Shown: piece after piece, positions 34,953 to 43,262 of the stretch
Numbering within the stretch: position 1 is the stretch's first letter
Layout: the number at the start of each line of letters is the position of its first letter
Origin: Taibaiella sp041660405
GTDB taxonomy: Bacteria > Bacteroidota > Bacteroidia > Chitinophagales > Chitinophagaceae
NCBI GenBank assembly: GCA_041660405.1
Contig: JBAZWL010000001.1
Span: 251,035 to 315,034, forward strand
Length of the DNA stretch: 64,000 nucleotides
Reading direction: 5' to 3'
Notes under the pieces: generated by a model
Databases searched by the model: none
Seen by the model: the letters and a program-made list of their open reading frames with translations, nothing else
What the model was told of the DNA's origin: nothing
Program-made: the position numbers and the translations under genes

Positions 34953-35672
34953 TTACTTATTCGCCCATTTATCCAATTGCTTTATAGCAACACTTAAGTC
35001 CTTTGGAATAGGAGCAATGATATCCATTTTTTCACCTTTTCGGTTAATGAAAATAAGTTCAGACGCATGCAAGGCAAGCCTTTTTAACAACGGCCTTTCC
35101 TCTTCTTCATTTTCGGCAAGTTTAAATTTCTTTTTGATAGAAGAAAGCAGCAGCGTGCCTCCTGTTCCATAAAAAGGATCGCAAACTATTGAATTGCCCA
35201 GGTGTTCCATGTGAACCCTGATCTGATGTGTACGCCCTGTAAATATGCGCAACCGCAACAAGGAAAACCCATTCCAGCTTTGTTTCAATTCATAATCGGT
35301 GTGTGCAAACCGTCCCTTTTTCTGAACGCTCATTCTGCCTTTACGTACAGGATGCTCGGCTATTGGCGCAATTATAGTTCCGGCTTGCTTTATAGGCTTA
35401 CCATTCACTATGGCGAGGTAATATTTTTCTACATTGCGGCCTTCAAAAAGCTGCGACATGTACTTATGACTTTCCTCATTTTTTGCAAAAACGATAAGTC
35501 CGCTGGTATCTTTATCCAGTCGGTGTACTACAAATAATTGCTTGTAACTCGCAGCCAATTGATGGTACAGGCAAGGTATTGTATCGTTATAGCGGTCGGG
35601 TATACTTAACAGTCCGCTAGGCTTATTTACCGCAACGATATCTTCATCTTCGTATATTATGTCAAACTTCAT
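34953..35672 (-). CDS. RluA family RNA pseudouridine synthase
   Basis: A 239-residue enzyme isomerising uridine to pseudouridine in rRNA or tRNA. Motif I 'VNKPSGLLSIPDR', motif II with catalytic Asp 'VVHRLDKDTSGLIVFAKN' (about 50-67), motif III 'LRIFTGRTHQIRVHMEHLG' (about 138-156) and 'LHASELIF' are all present. There is no S4 domain, so it resembles RluA or TruC. The start overlaps the ybeY stop by 4 bp, so they form an operon. Confidence 0.92.
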   Translation of the reverse strand: MKFDIIYEDEDIVAVNKPSGLLSIPDRYNDTIPCLYHQLAASYKQLFVVHRLDKDTSGLIVFAKNEESHKYMSQLFEGRNVEKYYLAIVNGKPIKQAGTIIAPIAEHPVRKGRMSVQKKGRFAHTDYELKQSWNGFSLLRLRIFTGRTHQIRVHMEHLGNSIVCDPFYGTGGTLLLSSIKKKFKLAENEEEERPLLKRLALHASELIFINRKGEKMDIIAPIPKDLSVAIKQLDKWANK

Positions 35673-36100
35673 TTCTCTGTAAAATATTTTTTCAGACAGT
35701 CATTCTCCATCTGTGTCATGAGGGTTTTATCCTCTTTCTTTTTATCCTTAAAACCACATAAATGTAATGCGCCGTGAAAAATAACACGATGCAGTTCTGT
35801 GTTGTAATCTATAGAGAATTTCTTTGCATTCTCTGCTATCCGTTCTACGCTAATGTATATTTCGGACAACAATTCTGTATCGCGTTCACTGAGGTCGAAG
35901 GTAATGATATCGGTAAGTGTATCGTGATTCAGGAACTGCTGATTTTTTTCCAGCAAATAACTATCGTCACAAAAAATATAAGTGATGTCTATCTTCTTAA
36001 CGTCGAGATACAGCAGGATAAGTTCCTTCAAAAAAGAAGACAAACGCCTTTTATTTTTTAGCCTGGATTTTACTTCTTCGTCATAATATTGAATAGCCAT
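35669..36100 (-). CDS. ybeY: Endoribonuclease YbeY (rRNA maturation)
   Basis: A 143-residue YbeY with the zinc motif 'FHGALHLCGFKD' (about residues 110-121); in E. coli the motif ends HGxLHLxGYDH, so the third His is replaced by Lys-Asp, as is common in Bacteroidota homologues as I recall. 'TDIITFDL' is the other conserved block. It processes 16S rRNA 3' ends and takes part in ribosome quality control. It overlaps the pseudouridine synthase gene by 4 bp and starts 2 bp after the small membrane gene, making a three-gene operon. Confidence 0.93.
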   Translation of the reverse strand: MAIQYYDEEVKSRLKNKRRLSSFLKELILLYLDVKKIDITYIFCDDSYLLEKNQQFLNHDTLTDIITFDLSERDTELLSEIYISVERIAENAKKFSIDYNTELHRVIFHGALHLCGFKDKKKEDKTLMTQMENDCLKKYFTEK

Positions 36101-36102
36101 AT

Positions 36103-36336
36103 CTATACTTCGCCTTTCATCATTTTATATCCACGATATATTCTGAATATGCCGTACCCAGCCATAAGACCTGCTACGATATAAGAAAAAACCTCACCTA
36201 TATCTATTTGCTTTACTCTTTCGAAATAGACAACACACGCTGCTATAATAAGATAAATAACACCCATACCCATACCGGTATAGCCTCTTATCTTGTTGAA
36301 GGATGTTCTTCCTTTTTTACCTGAATCGTAACTCAT
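36103..36336 (-). CDS. Small two-helix membrane protein
   Basis: A 77-residue protein with two transmembrane helices (about 20-38 and 48-66), a basic N-terminus and the RGYKMMKGEV end. No assigned function. It is the first gene of the operon with ybeY and the RluA-family gene; the same arrangement is seen in related Bacteroidota, as far as I recall. Confidence 0.75.
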   Translation of the reverse strand: MSYDSGKKGRTSFNKIRGYTGMGMGVIYLIIAACVVYFERVKQIDIGEVFSYIVAGLMAGYGIFRIYRGYKMMKGEV

Positions 36337-36374
36337 AATTAAATGCTTTTTTAAAAGACCATTTTCTTTTTTGA

Positions 36375-36406
36375 TTGCATAATATTTACCGGTAAATATT
36401 ATGCAA
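36375..36406. repeat. 32-bp perfect loopless palindrome
   Basis: Arms 36375-36390 and 36391-36406, centre TTTACCGGTAAA, in the gap between the acyltransferase gene and the small membrane gene (both minus). It could be an operator, or belong to the palindrome set in this window. Confidence 0.85.
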
Positions 36407-36427
36407 GATTTAGTGCCGGTATAAATA

Positions 36428-37555
36428 TTACAGCGAAGGTAAAATTTGTGTTTCCCTTCGTTTAATAAAAACTTTATTTAGTTTTTTGATCAATGGCTTT
36501 TCAACAAAAACATGAAAGAGTGCACCACAGATAAGAGCTGTTATCATGCTTATTACAATAAATAAAACGATATTCATTTGTTGCAGATGAAACCTGTTAG
36601 CAACCCTGACCAAACCCATAAAAGCATACTGGTGTACCAGATACAAGGAGTAAGATGCTTCTCCGATGAACAGCAAAAATTTATTCTCTTTCATCAGATG
36701 AGGGTTACATTTTTCAATAAACAGTAAGCTGCCTACAAGGAGTGCTGAGGGTATTCCCCATTGTAAAACGCGTAAAGGAGCGAGGTTGCCATCTGTAGTA
36801 GACTTGATCCCTCCTATATCCTCAAATCCAAACTTAATAAGACATACGAACATGAATAAAGCAGCGATCAGGATGCCAATGCTTAGTCCAAATGAAATGT
36901 TTTTCAACCTTTGGTAAAGAATACAAATAAAAACGCCAAATGCAAATTCCAAAATGACAGGGTTGGTAATAAACTTTAGTTGAACCTGTTGGACCGGAAA
37001 AATAATTCCTGTTACTCCAAGAGCTATAATGATGCCTAATAAATATAAATCTCTCCTGTTTACCCTGGATAGAATAAGCAATGTGAAAATCAGGTAGAAT
37101 AAAAACTCAAAGCTTAACGTCCAACCAATGTTTAATATCGGTGCCTGAAAATGACCCTTGTCGAATATTGGTAAAATGGTAACCGTTTTTAGGAGTGTAA
37201 GGGCATCAATAATACGATTTGATCCGGGAATGGACTGGGAAATGGCAGTCAGAACCAGCCGTAATAAATATAATCCGCTGGCAATATAATAAGCGGGAGC
37301 AATTCTTATAAATCTTCTTTTGGCAAAATCCGCAGCCGCTCTTTTGCCTTTCCATTGTGAGGCGGTGTAAGTAATAATGAAACCTGAAATTACAAAGAAA
37401 ATATCTACGCCAATAGCACCAAACTCTTGCAAGCTCAATGTACTTGTATCTCTTTCAATACCCATTACATCCCTCATGAAGAATATATGGCTAAAAATCA
37501 CAAGCAACACTGCTACAGCCCTTAAGTATTGGATGGAATTGATTTTGTGTTTCAA
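36428..37555 (-). CDS. Acyltransferase 3 (OafA-like) membrane protein
   Basis: A 375-residue integral membrane acyltransferase with about ten helices. The start 'NSIQYLRAVAVLLVIFSHI' carries the family's R..A and H residues ('LRAVAVL', 'SHIFF'), and 'FFVISGFIITYTA' is the second landmark. The middle has 'IGWTLSFEFLFY' and the end 'FVEKPLIKKLNK'. Members add acetyl or succinyl groups to surface polysaccharides or peptidoglycan. No periplasmic SGNH domain is fused; the lipoprotein SGNH gene is 2 kb away and need not be related. Confidence 0.92.
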   Translation of the reverse strand: MKHKINSIQYLRAVAVLLVIFSHIFFMRDVMGIERDTSTLSLQEFGAIGVDIFFVISGFIITYTASQWKGKRAAADFAKRRFIRIAPAYYIASGLYLLRLVLTAISQSIPGSNRIIDALTLLKTVTILPIFDKGHFQAPILNIGWTLSFEFLFYLIFTLLILSRVNRRDLYLLGIIIALGVTGIIFPVQQVQLKFITNPVILEFAFGVFICILYQRLKNISFGLSIGILIAALFMFVCLIKFGFEDIGGIKSTTDGNLAPLRVLQWGIPSALLVGSLLFIEKCNPHLMKENKFLLFIGEASYSLYLVHQYAFMGLVRVANRFHLQQMNIVLFIVISMITALICGALFHVFVEKPLIKKLNKVFIKRRETQILPSL

Positions 37556-37615
37556 ATGGTTCCTATTAGCGAAGATGTTTATACGGGGTAAAATTAATGC
37601 AATTTATTACCTATA

Positions 37616-37645
37616 AAAAATCCCGCCTTATACAGCGGGATTTTT
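37616..37645 (-). terminator. Terminator after tsf
   Basis: AAAAATCCCGC (37616-37626) / GCGGGATTTTT (37635-37645), canonical on both strands. Confidence 0.85.
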
Positions 37646-37663
37646 ACAATAAGGAGTACTTTA

Positions 37664-38500
37664 TTAACCTAAAGCAGCACGACGGAAAGTAGTAACAGTC
37701 AATCCGCTTTCGATACCTTTCAGGTAATCTGCTACAGAAATGCCGTTATCTTTTACGAAAGGCTGTGCCAGCAGGGTGTTGTCTTTAAAGAATTTGTTCA
37801 GTTTGCCAGCAGCAATTTTCTCTGCCATATCAGCTGGTTTACCTTCTGCAACGATTTGTTCGATAGCCAGTGCTTTTTCACGCTCAACCACTTCAGGAGC
37901 AATGCTGTCTGCATCAAGGCCCAATGGGTTCATTGCAGCGATCTGCATCGCTACATCGCGACCTGCACCGATTACTTTTTCACTTTCAGGCTTGTTAAGG
38001 CCTACCAATACACCAATGCGGTAGTTACCATGGATGTAAGGAACAACAGCATCAGCATTTACCTGCTCGTAACGAATGATGTCAATTTTCTCACCGATTT
38101 TAGCAACCATTTCCATCAGTTTCTCACCGATAGTAGCACCACCCAAAGGCAAAGCTTTAAGGGCTTCAATATCGTTAGGCATATTGTGCAAAGCAACTTC
38201 AGCGATATCGTTACCGAAATCAATGAATTCCTGGTTTTTGGAAACGAAATCAGTTTCAGCAGAAAGCTGGATAATGATACCGTAGTTTCCATCGGCATTA
38301 GCTTTAGCAATAGCCACGCCTTCTTTAGCGTCACGATCCATGCGGTTAGCAGCTACTTTCTGGCCTTTAAGACGCAGGTAGTCGATTGCTTTTTCAAAAT
38401 CGCCATCACTTTCAGTCAAAGCTTTACGGCAATCCATCATACCAGCGCCGGTAATTTGGCGCAGTTTGTTTACATCTGCAGCAGATATAGTCACGCTCAT
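37664..38500 (-). CDS. tsf: Elongation factor Ts
   Basis: A 278-residue EF-Ts, the nucleotide exchange factor for EF-Tu. N-terminal UBA-like domain 'VNKLRQITGAGMMDCRKAL', core signature 'ETDFVSKNQEF', and C-terminal 'LLAQPFVKDNGISVADYLK' are all present. In most bacteria rpsB precedes tsf; here the upstream neighbour on the same strand is a lipoprotein gene and tsf has its own -7 element, so it is an independent unit. Its minus orientation suggests the replication fork moves leftward here, if the usual co-orientation holds. Confidence 0.97.
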   Translation of the reverse strand: MSVTISAADVNKLRQITGAGMMDCRKALTESDGDFEKAIDYLRLKGQKVAANRMDRDAKEGVAIAKANADGNYGIIIQLSAETDFVSKNQEFIDFGNDIAEVALHNMPNDIEALKALPLGGATIGEKLMEMVAKIGEKIDIIRYEQVNADAVVPYIHGNYRIGVLVGLNKPESEKVIGAGRDVAMQIAAMNPLGLDADSIAPEVVEREKALAIEQIVAEGKPADMAEKIAAGKLNKFFKDNTLLAQPFVKDNGISVADYLKGIESGLTVTTFRRAALG

Positions 38501-38563
38501 TTTGTATTTATTTTATGGAGTTATATACTAAAATATTTTCCCAAAAGGGCTCAAAAATGAGCG

Positions 38564-38571
38564 CAAAGGTA
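38564..38571 (-). promoter_or_regulatory. -7 element of tsf
   Basis: Minus-strand TACCTTTG about 64 nt upstream of the tsf start, consistent with tsf having its own promoter. Confidence 0.6.
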
Positions 38572-38699
38572 ATGATTTTATAAAATATAGCCTAATGTTT
38601 GCTTTAGAGGCAATTTATCGTTCTGTTATGTTCTTTTTCATTTTATAAAAAGTAAGAAACCACTCCGAACGGAATGGTTTCTTAAAAAATTCAAATCTT

Positions 38700-39713
38700 T
38701 TATTTCAATCGTTGATATTCAAATTGCGGACTTCCTTTTTTGCCTCCGGCATCATAAAAATTTACGAAGTGCAATTTCCATAAAGCATCGTTCTGATCTT
38801 TTACCAGATAGATAGATTTAGGTTTTACTGTATACTGGCCAGTGTTGATATTAACTGATTTCCAGTTATAACCTATAGCATCTCTGTCAGACTTTAAGGT
38901 AAAAAAGTCTGTTGCATCTTCCACGGAGAATGGATAAAATTCATAGCTTTTAGTACTATCTCCTGCGCTTTGTGTTTTATAAGGGTTGGTCAGTACGCCA
39001 TTTACCGGGTAAGGAAAATCGCTGCCATCGGGATTATATTTGTAATAAACAGTACGGTAACGGGTAAAAAGAATGTCCCAATCTTTCTTTGGAGGCTCTG
39101 GCTTAACAATACCGTTATTAAATGAAAAATAGATAAAATTGTAATTATCGTCTTTAGCCAATGTATATTCAGAACCCGTTGCAGCTTCCAGCGGACCGGC
39201 TTTAATTTTATATTGAGTTGATGTAATTTCCAGTATCTGTAATTTGAAAAAGATATTTTCTCCGCCGTCTACAATCAATACCTCTCCTACATGATTTTGA
39301 TTGGAAAGAATGCCCAGGCCGCTTTTTCCCGTAAGGCCTGAAGGACTATCATATTTCCAGGCGTTTGCTGCGATACCTACTTTTGTAGTGATAGCAGCAT
39401 AATTAGTATTACCTGTGGGATACATTTGTACGGGCATTCCGCTATTCATCCAGAGTTCGTTATTATCTGTGCCGGTTGTAAAACTTACATCCCACGATTT
39501 AACATTGCTTGTATATGCCTGCCCTGTGGTGAAGCTGAAATAGATCTGCGTTCCATAATCTTCTCCCATGGTAACCTGGCTATTCAGTACCTTAAATTCA
39601 CCTTCCGATTTTGGAGGTTCAGGCACCGGATAAGGTTTTTCCTCCTTCATACAGGACGAAAAAAGAAAAGTGGTTGCAATAGCTATAGTCAGAAGAGGTA
39701 ATATACGCTTCAT
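38700..39713 (-). CDS. HmuY family heme-binding-like lipoprotein
   Basis: A 337-residue lipoprotein with lipobox FSSC (Cys21). The body is beta-rich and has the HmuY pattern ('YFSFTTGQAYTSNVKSWDVSFTTG', 'KDWDILFTRYRTVYY'). In Porphyromonas HmuY takes heme from host proteins and passes it to the TonB receptor HmuR. No receptor gene is next to this one, and heme ligands cannot be assigned by eye, so the ligand is uncertain. It is 54 bp downstream of the secreted nuclease-like gene on the same strand. Confidence 0.85.
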   Translation of the reverse strand: MKRILPLLTIAIATTFLFSSCMKEEKPYPVPEPPKSEGEFKVLNSQVTMGEDYGTQIYFSFTTGQAYTSNVKSWDVSFTTGTDNNELWMNSGMPVQMYPTGNTNYAAITTKVGIAANAWKYDSPSGLTGKSGLGILSNQNHVGEVLIVDGGENIFFKLQILEITSTQYKIKAGPLEAATGSEYTLAKDDNYNFIYFSFNNGIVKPEPPKKDWDILFTRYRTVYYKYNPDGSDFPYPVNGVLTNPYKTQSAGDSTKSYEFYPFSVEDATDFFTLKSDRDAIGYNWKSVNINTGQYTVKPKSIYLVKDQNDALWKLHFVNFYDAGGKKGSPQFEYQRLK

Positions 39714-39767
39714 AGTTGCGCAAAATTCCGATACGTGCAGCAGAAAATTGTCACAGAATTGTAAGGA

Positions 39768-41018
39768 TTATTGTTTCAAAAACTTGAGGGTAACATTGAC
39801 CTTACCTGTTACCCTTAAATAATACATTCCGGCAGGGAGGTCATTGGTATATATGGTTATCATGCTGTTCTTTCCGTTTGTATAAATGGTTCGCATTACC
39901 TGGCCAAGGTTATTGCATATGGATAAGGTTGAACTTTTAAGTACAGATACATCCATTTTTACCTGGAGCAAATCTTTGGCAATGTTACCAGCAGGTAATG
40001 AAACAGCATTTGTAGCATCCGTTTCTGTTATGGCAAGAAAATGCTTATTCGTTTGAAGCTGCATCACTACCGGAAGATGGTCACTCATGTTGTACAAATT
40101 TTGCCTTAAAGAAAGGCTATAAGCACCATCACAATCGTAGTGATCTATTCTTTCATTGAAACAATTACCATTATTACCAAACGCTTTATAGCTTCCATCT
40201 ACATAGCTAAGATCTGTTGCGTTTTTCAGGTTTTCCGACATCATGATAAAGTCAAAACGATCATCAAGGCCTCCTGTAGCACCGCCAATACCAAACCCGG
40301 TTGCCGATATACGCGTAGCCTGTGTATGAATGGCTTTAAAGGTATCATTATCGCTCCAGTTGCCGGGCTTATCAATGGGGTCTACCATTTTGATAGGATT
40401 GGAAGGGTCCAGTATTTTTTGATATGCCGGTTCTTCATAAGCGCTGTACAAATTAAAGTCTCCGGCAAGCAGTACATGATGGCTTGTTGGAATACTTTCC
40501 AACGCTTTTACAAACGTATCGATCATGTGGAGCCGTGCTAATTGGTTAGCTACACCATCGCTGGATTTAAGGTGTGTTACAAATACTTCCAGGAACACGG
40601 AATCTGTGCTAAGGTCTGTAGCATTTAATATAAAGGTATAATGATTGATCTCCCTTACCTGGGTAGGCAACGCTTTCTGATGTATAAGTGTAAGCTTATC
40701 CATATTATAGAACACCATTTGTTGCAGCGGATCGGAAAAATTTATTTGGGTAGGCGTAAAAGCAGCCCGTGCAAAATTGAATTGTGGCGTTTGAAGCGAA
40801 GTATTCAGAATGCGATCGGCACCTTCTTCCCGTATCAGTTCGCAGGTCATGAGCAAATCGGGATGGTATTCGTCCAATATATTTTTTAAAACCAGTTCCC
40901 GGTGTGCCGGAGGATTATCCGGAAAACGATAAACATTGTAGAACATCGTGTTTACCTTTTGCTGTGCAACCGCGACATGGCATAGAAAGACATAAAAAAG
41001 GATAGCAATTTTTTTCAT
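39768..41018 (-). CDS. Secreted endonuclease/exonuclease/phosphatase family protein with T9SS type A domain
   Basis: Using the ATG at 41018 the protein has 416 residues with signal peptide (MKKIAILFYVFLCHVAVAQQ); starts at 41030 and 41096 would only add residues before the signal. The body is an EEP-fold: 'KVNTMFYNVYRFPD', 'DLLMTCELIREEGADRI', 'VTHLKSSDG', 'LLAGDFNLYSAYE', 'RFDFIMMSENLK' and 'MSDHLPVVM' give the catalytic Glu, Asp/Asn and Asp-His. The C-terminal 75 residues are a T9SS sorting domain. It may be a secreted nuclease or phosphodiesterase used for nutrient capture. Confidence 0.85.
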   Translation of the reverse strand: MKKIAILFYVFLCHVAVAQQKVNTMFYNVYRFPDNPPAHRELVLKNILDEYHPDLLMTCELIREEGADRILNTSLQTPQFNFARAAFTPTQINFSDPLQQMVFYNMDKLTLIHQKALPTQVREINHYTFILNATDLSTDSVFLEVFVTHLKSSDGVANQLARLHMIDTFVKALESIPTSHHVLLAGDFNLYSAYEEPAYQKILDPSNPIKMVDPIDKPGNWSDNDTFKAIHTQATRISATGFGIGGATGGLDDRFDFIMMSENLKNATDLSYVDGSYKAFGNNGNCFNERIDHYDCDGAYSLSLRQNLYNMSDHLPVVMQLQTNKHFLAITETDATNAVSLPAGNIAKDLLQVKMDVSVLKSSTLSICNNLGQVMRTIYTNGKNSMITIYTNDLPAGMYYLRVTGKVNVTLKFLKQ

Positions 41019-41168
41019 GGAGGAAGGCATAATGTTTATTATTAATTCTTTTATGCCTTGCTTTATAGCACAATATCTATGCCACGAATGAACCATAAAA
41101 AAGCCGCTTAGTTAAAAAAATTGTAAGCTCACGAAAAAAACTTTAATTTTATCAGGGACTTTGCTAAA

Positions 41169-42224
41169 ATGGCATTGGGCAAAAACAAAATCTCGGGGAA
41201 GCAGATGCGAAAACGTTTACGCTATTCTTTATTGATGATCGCTGCACTGGCAACAGGGCAAAGCTATGCCCAGGGCTTACATTTTTCGCAATTTTACAAT
41301 GCTCCGTTGTTATTAAGTCCTGCAAATACGGCTTTGATGCCCGATAACGATTTCAGGATAGGGGTAAATTATCGGAACCAATGGAATAATGTTCCGGCGC
41401 CGTTTCATACTTTCTCTGCCTATGGGGATTTTCAGGCCTTCCGCAACAGCAATCATACTAACTGGCTGGGTATAGGCGGGGCCATTTTTAACGATCGTGC
41501 AGGCAATGGCGATCTTTCCTTACTTAAAGCGCAAATATCAGCTGCTTATCATTTACAGATGGGTGAGTACAATATGTTCTCCATAGGTTTGGGCGCGGCA
41601 TTCGTGCAGCGCAGTGTCAATTTCGGAAAACTTACTTTCGATACCCAATGGGATGGTTTTACTTTTAATCCGACAACCCCCAATGGAGAATCCTATTCGT
41701 TTCAAAAAACATCATATGCTGATATTACAGCCGGTGTCAACTACGCTTATTTTCCCAATGAAAATGTCTATCTAAAACTTGGGGTCGGGCTATTGCATAT
41801 TAACAGGCCAAAGGAAAGTTTTTATAAAATGGATAATAAACTGGGTATGCGCCCTACGGGAAACCTGGACATGCTTTTTAAAGTAAGCGATAGCTGGATA
41901 GCAGATATATCGGCTTATTATACTTATCAAAAGGGAGCTACCGAGTTGGTTTATGGAGGTTTATTTACCTATAATGTTAGTCCGAGAGAAAAAATTCCGA
42001 ACATTTTTATTCTTGGTGTGTATCATAGAATGAGCGATGCTATTATTCCGGTATTAGGCTTTGAGTGGAACAAAATAAGAGTTACGGCATCTATGGATGT
42101 TCCAATTTCGGGTATGAGTCCGGCTACTGGTGCTAATGGTGCATTTGAGCTATCGCTTGTATATCAAGGCATATATGGTTCCAGGTCAGTTAACAGAAGT
42201 TCCTATAACTGTCCTCGCTTTTAA
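41169..42224 (+). CDS. PorP/SprF family T9SS outer-membrane protein
   Basis: A 351-residue outer-membrane barrel. After a signal peptide (cut after 'GQSYAQ', about residue 35) comes the family hallmark 'GLHFSQFYNAPLLLSPANTALM', then 'FRIGVNYRNQWNNVPAPFHTFSAYGDFQA'. PorP/SprF proteins help deliver or anchor type B (CHU_C) T9SS cargo such as SprB-like adhesins; the CHU_C protein at 30.0-31.3 kb is a possible client, though such pairs are usually adjacent. Confidence 0.93.
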   Translation: MALGKNKISGKQMRKRLRYSLLMIAALATGQSYAQGLHFSQFYNAPLLLSPANTALMPDNDFRIGVNYRNQWNNVPAPFHTFSAYGDFQAFRNSNHTNWLGIGGAIFNDRAGNGDLSLLKAQISAAYHLQMGEYNMFSIGLGAAFVQRSVNFGKLTFDTQWDGFTFNPTTPNGESYSFQKTSYADITAGVNYAYFPNENVYLKLGVGLLHINRPKESFYKMDNKLGMRPTGNLDMLFKVSDSWIADISAYYTYQKGATELVYGGLFTYNVSPREKIPNIFILGVYHRMSDAIIPVLGFEWNKIRVTASMDVPISGMSPATGANGAFELSLVYQGIYGSRSVNRSSYNCPRF

Positions 42225-42294
42225 CAAAACATTCATTACTTTCTCACAAATAGTTTGTTGTGGGTAATTACATTTGAGCAATTAAAAAATAAAT

Positions 42295-42999
42295 ATGGAA
42301 GCTGAAAAAGCAAAAATTTTATTGGTTGAAGATGATACCAACCTGGGTCAGGTGTTGAAAAACTACCTTGAACTCCACGATTATATAGTAGAACTTTGCC
42401 GTGATGGTATTCTTGGTCTTGCAGCCTTCCGAAGAGAAAAATTTGATCTTTGTCTGCTGGATGTGATGATGCCAAATATGGATGGATTCACCCTGGCCGA
42501 AGAGATCAGAAATGCTGATCCCGATGTTCCCTTATTCTTCCTTTCTGCGCGTAGCATGAAAGAAGATGTAATAAGCGGGTATAAACTGGGCGCGGATGAT
42601 TACATTTCAAAGCCTTTTGACAGTGAGGTTCTGCTGCTTAAAATAAAAGCAATTCTTAAGCGTAACCAGGAAATCCAGGAAAAGAATCCGTCACAGATCG
42701 AATTTGAATTCGGCAAGTTTAAGTTCAACAGCAAATTGCGCATTCTTACCATTGACGATAAACAATATACTTTATCGCCTAAGGAAAATGCATTGCTTCA
42801 GATGCTTTGTGAGTTTAAAAATGATCTGTTGCCACGCGACCAGGCGCTTAAACGCATTTGGGGTAGTGATACCTATTTCAATGGCCGTAGTATGGACGTT
42901 TACATTGCCAAACTGCGTAAATACCTTAGCGATGATGAAAATGTAAGCATCGTTAATATTCATGGGAATGGTTTCCGCTTGTTGATACAAGGAGAATAG
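42295..42999 (+). CDS. OmpR/PhoB-type response regulator (RprY-like)
   Basis: A 234-residue regulator. The receiver domain has acidic pocket 'LLVEDD' (about 8-13), the phospho-acceptor Asp in 'LLDVMMPNMDGF' (about residue 56), Ser/Thr 'FFLSARS' and Lys in 'DDYISKPFD'. The C-terminal winged helix has 'LSPKENALLQMLCEFKN' and 'SMDVYIAKLRKYLSDDENVSIVNIHGNGFRL'. It resembles RprY of Bacteroides. No histidine kinase gene is adjacent, so the partner (RprX-like) lies elsewhere. It ends at a terminator, separate from the TssC-like gene. Confidence 0.93.
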   Translation: MEAEKAKILLVEDDTNLGQVLKNYLELHDYIVELCRDGILGLAAFRREKFDLCLLDVMMPNMDGFTLAEEIRNADPDVPLFFLSARSMKEDVISGYKLGADDYISKPFDSEVLLLKIKAILKRNQEIQEKNPSQIEFEFGKFKFNSKLRILTIDDKQYTLSPKENALLQMLCEFKNDLLPRDQALKRIWGSDTYFNGRSMDVYIAKLRKYLSDDENVSIVNIHGNGFRLLIQGE

Positions 43000-43022
43000 A
43001 CGCTCAAAATATAGAATTTCAG

Positions 43023-43061
43023 ACCCGATTGTGGCTCTCTCTTTTGAGACTACAATCGGGT
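43023..43061 (+). terminator. Terminator after the response regulator gene
   Basis: ACCCGATTGT (43023-43032) / ACAATCGGGT (43052-43061), with partly paired interior, then T5. Confidence 0.8.
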
Positions 43062-43190
43062 TTTTCATATATTAGGAAATAAGCATTTAATTCTCTAACT
43101 TTCGGAATGAAACCATCAAATAACCATTTTTACAAGTAAAATATTGAAAGCATTTTTATTATCCAGGTAATAATTACGTCTTTTTACGTA

Positions 43191-43220
43191 TTGCCCTATA
43201 CCCGGTTTCATTGTACTTTG
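43191..43220 (+). promoter_or_regulatory. Promoter of the TssC-like gene
   Basis: TTG at 43191-43193 and TACTTTG at 43214-43220, 20 bp apart, matching -33 / -7 geometry; the gene thus has its own promoter, leader of about 40 nt. Confidence 0.55.
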
Positions 43221-43262
43221 CAGCATTAAACACCAAGTTTAAAACCTATAAAAATAAACGCC

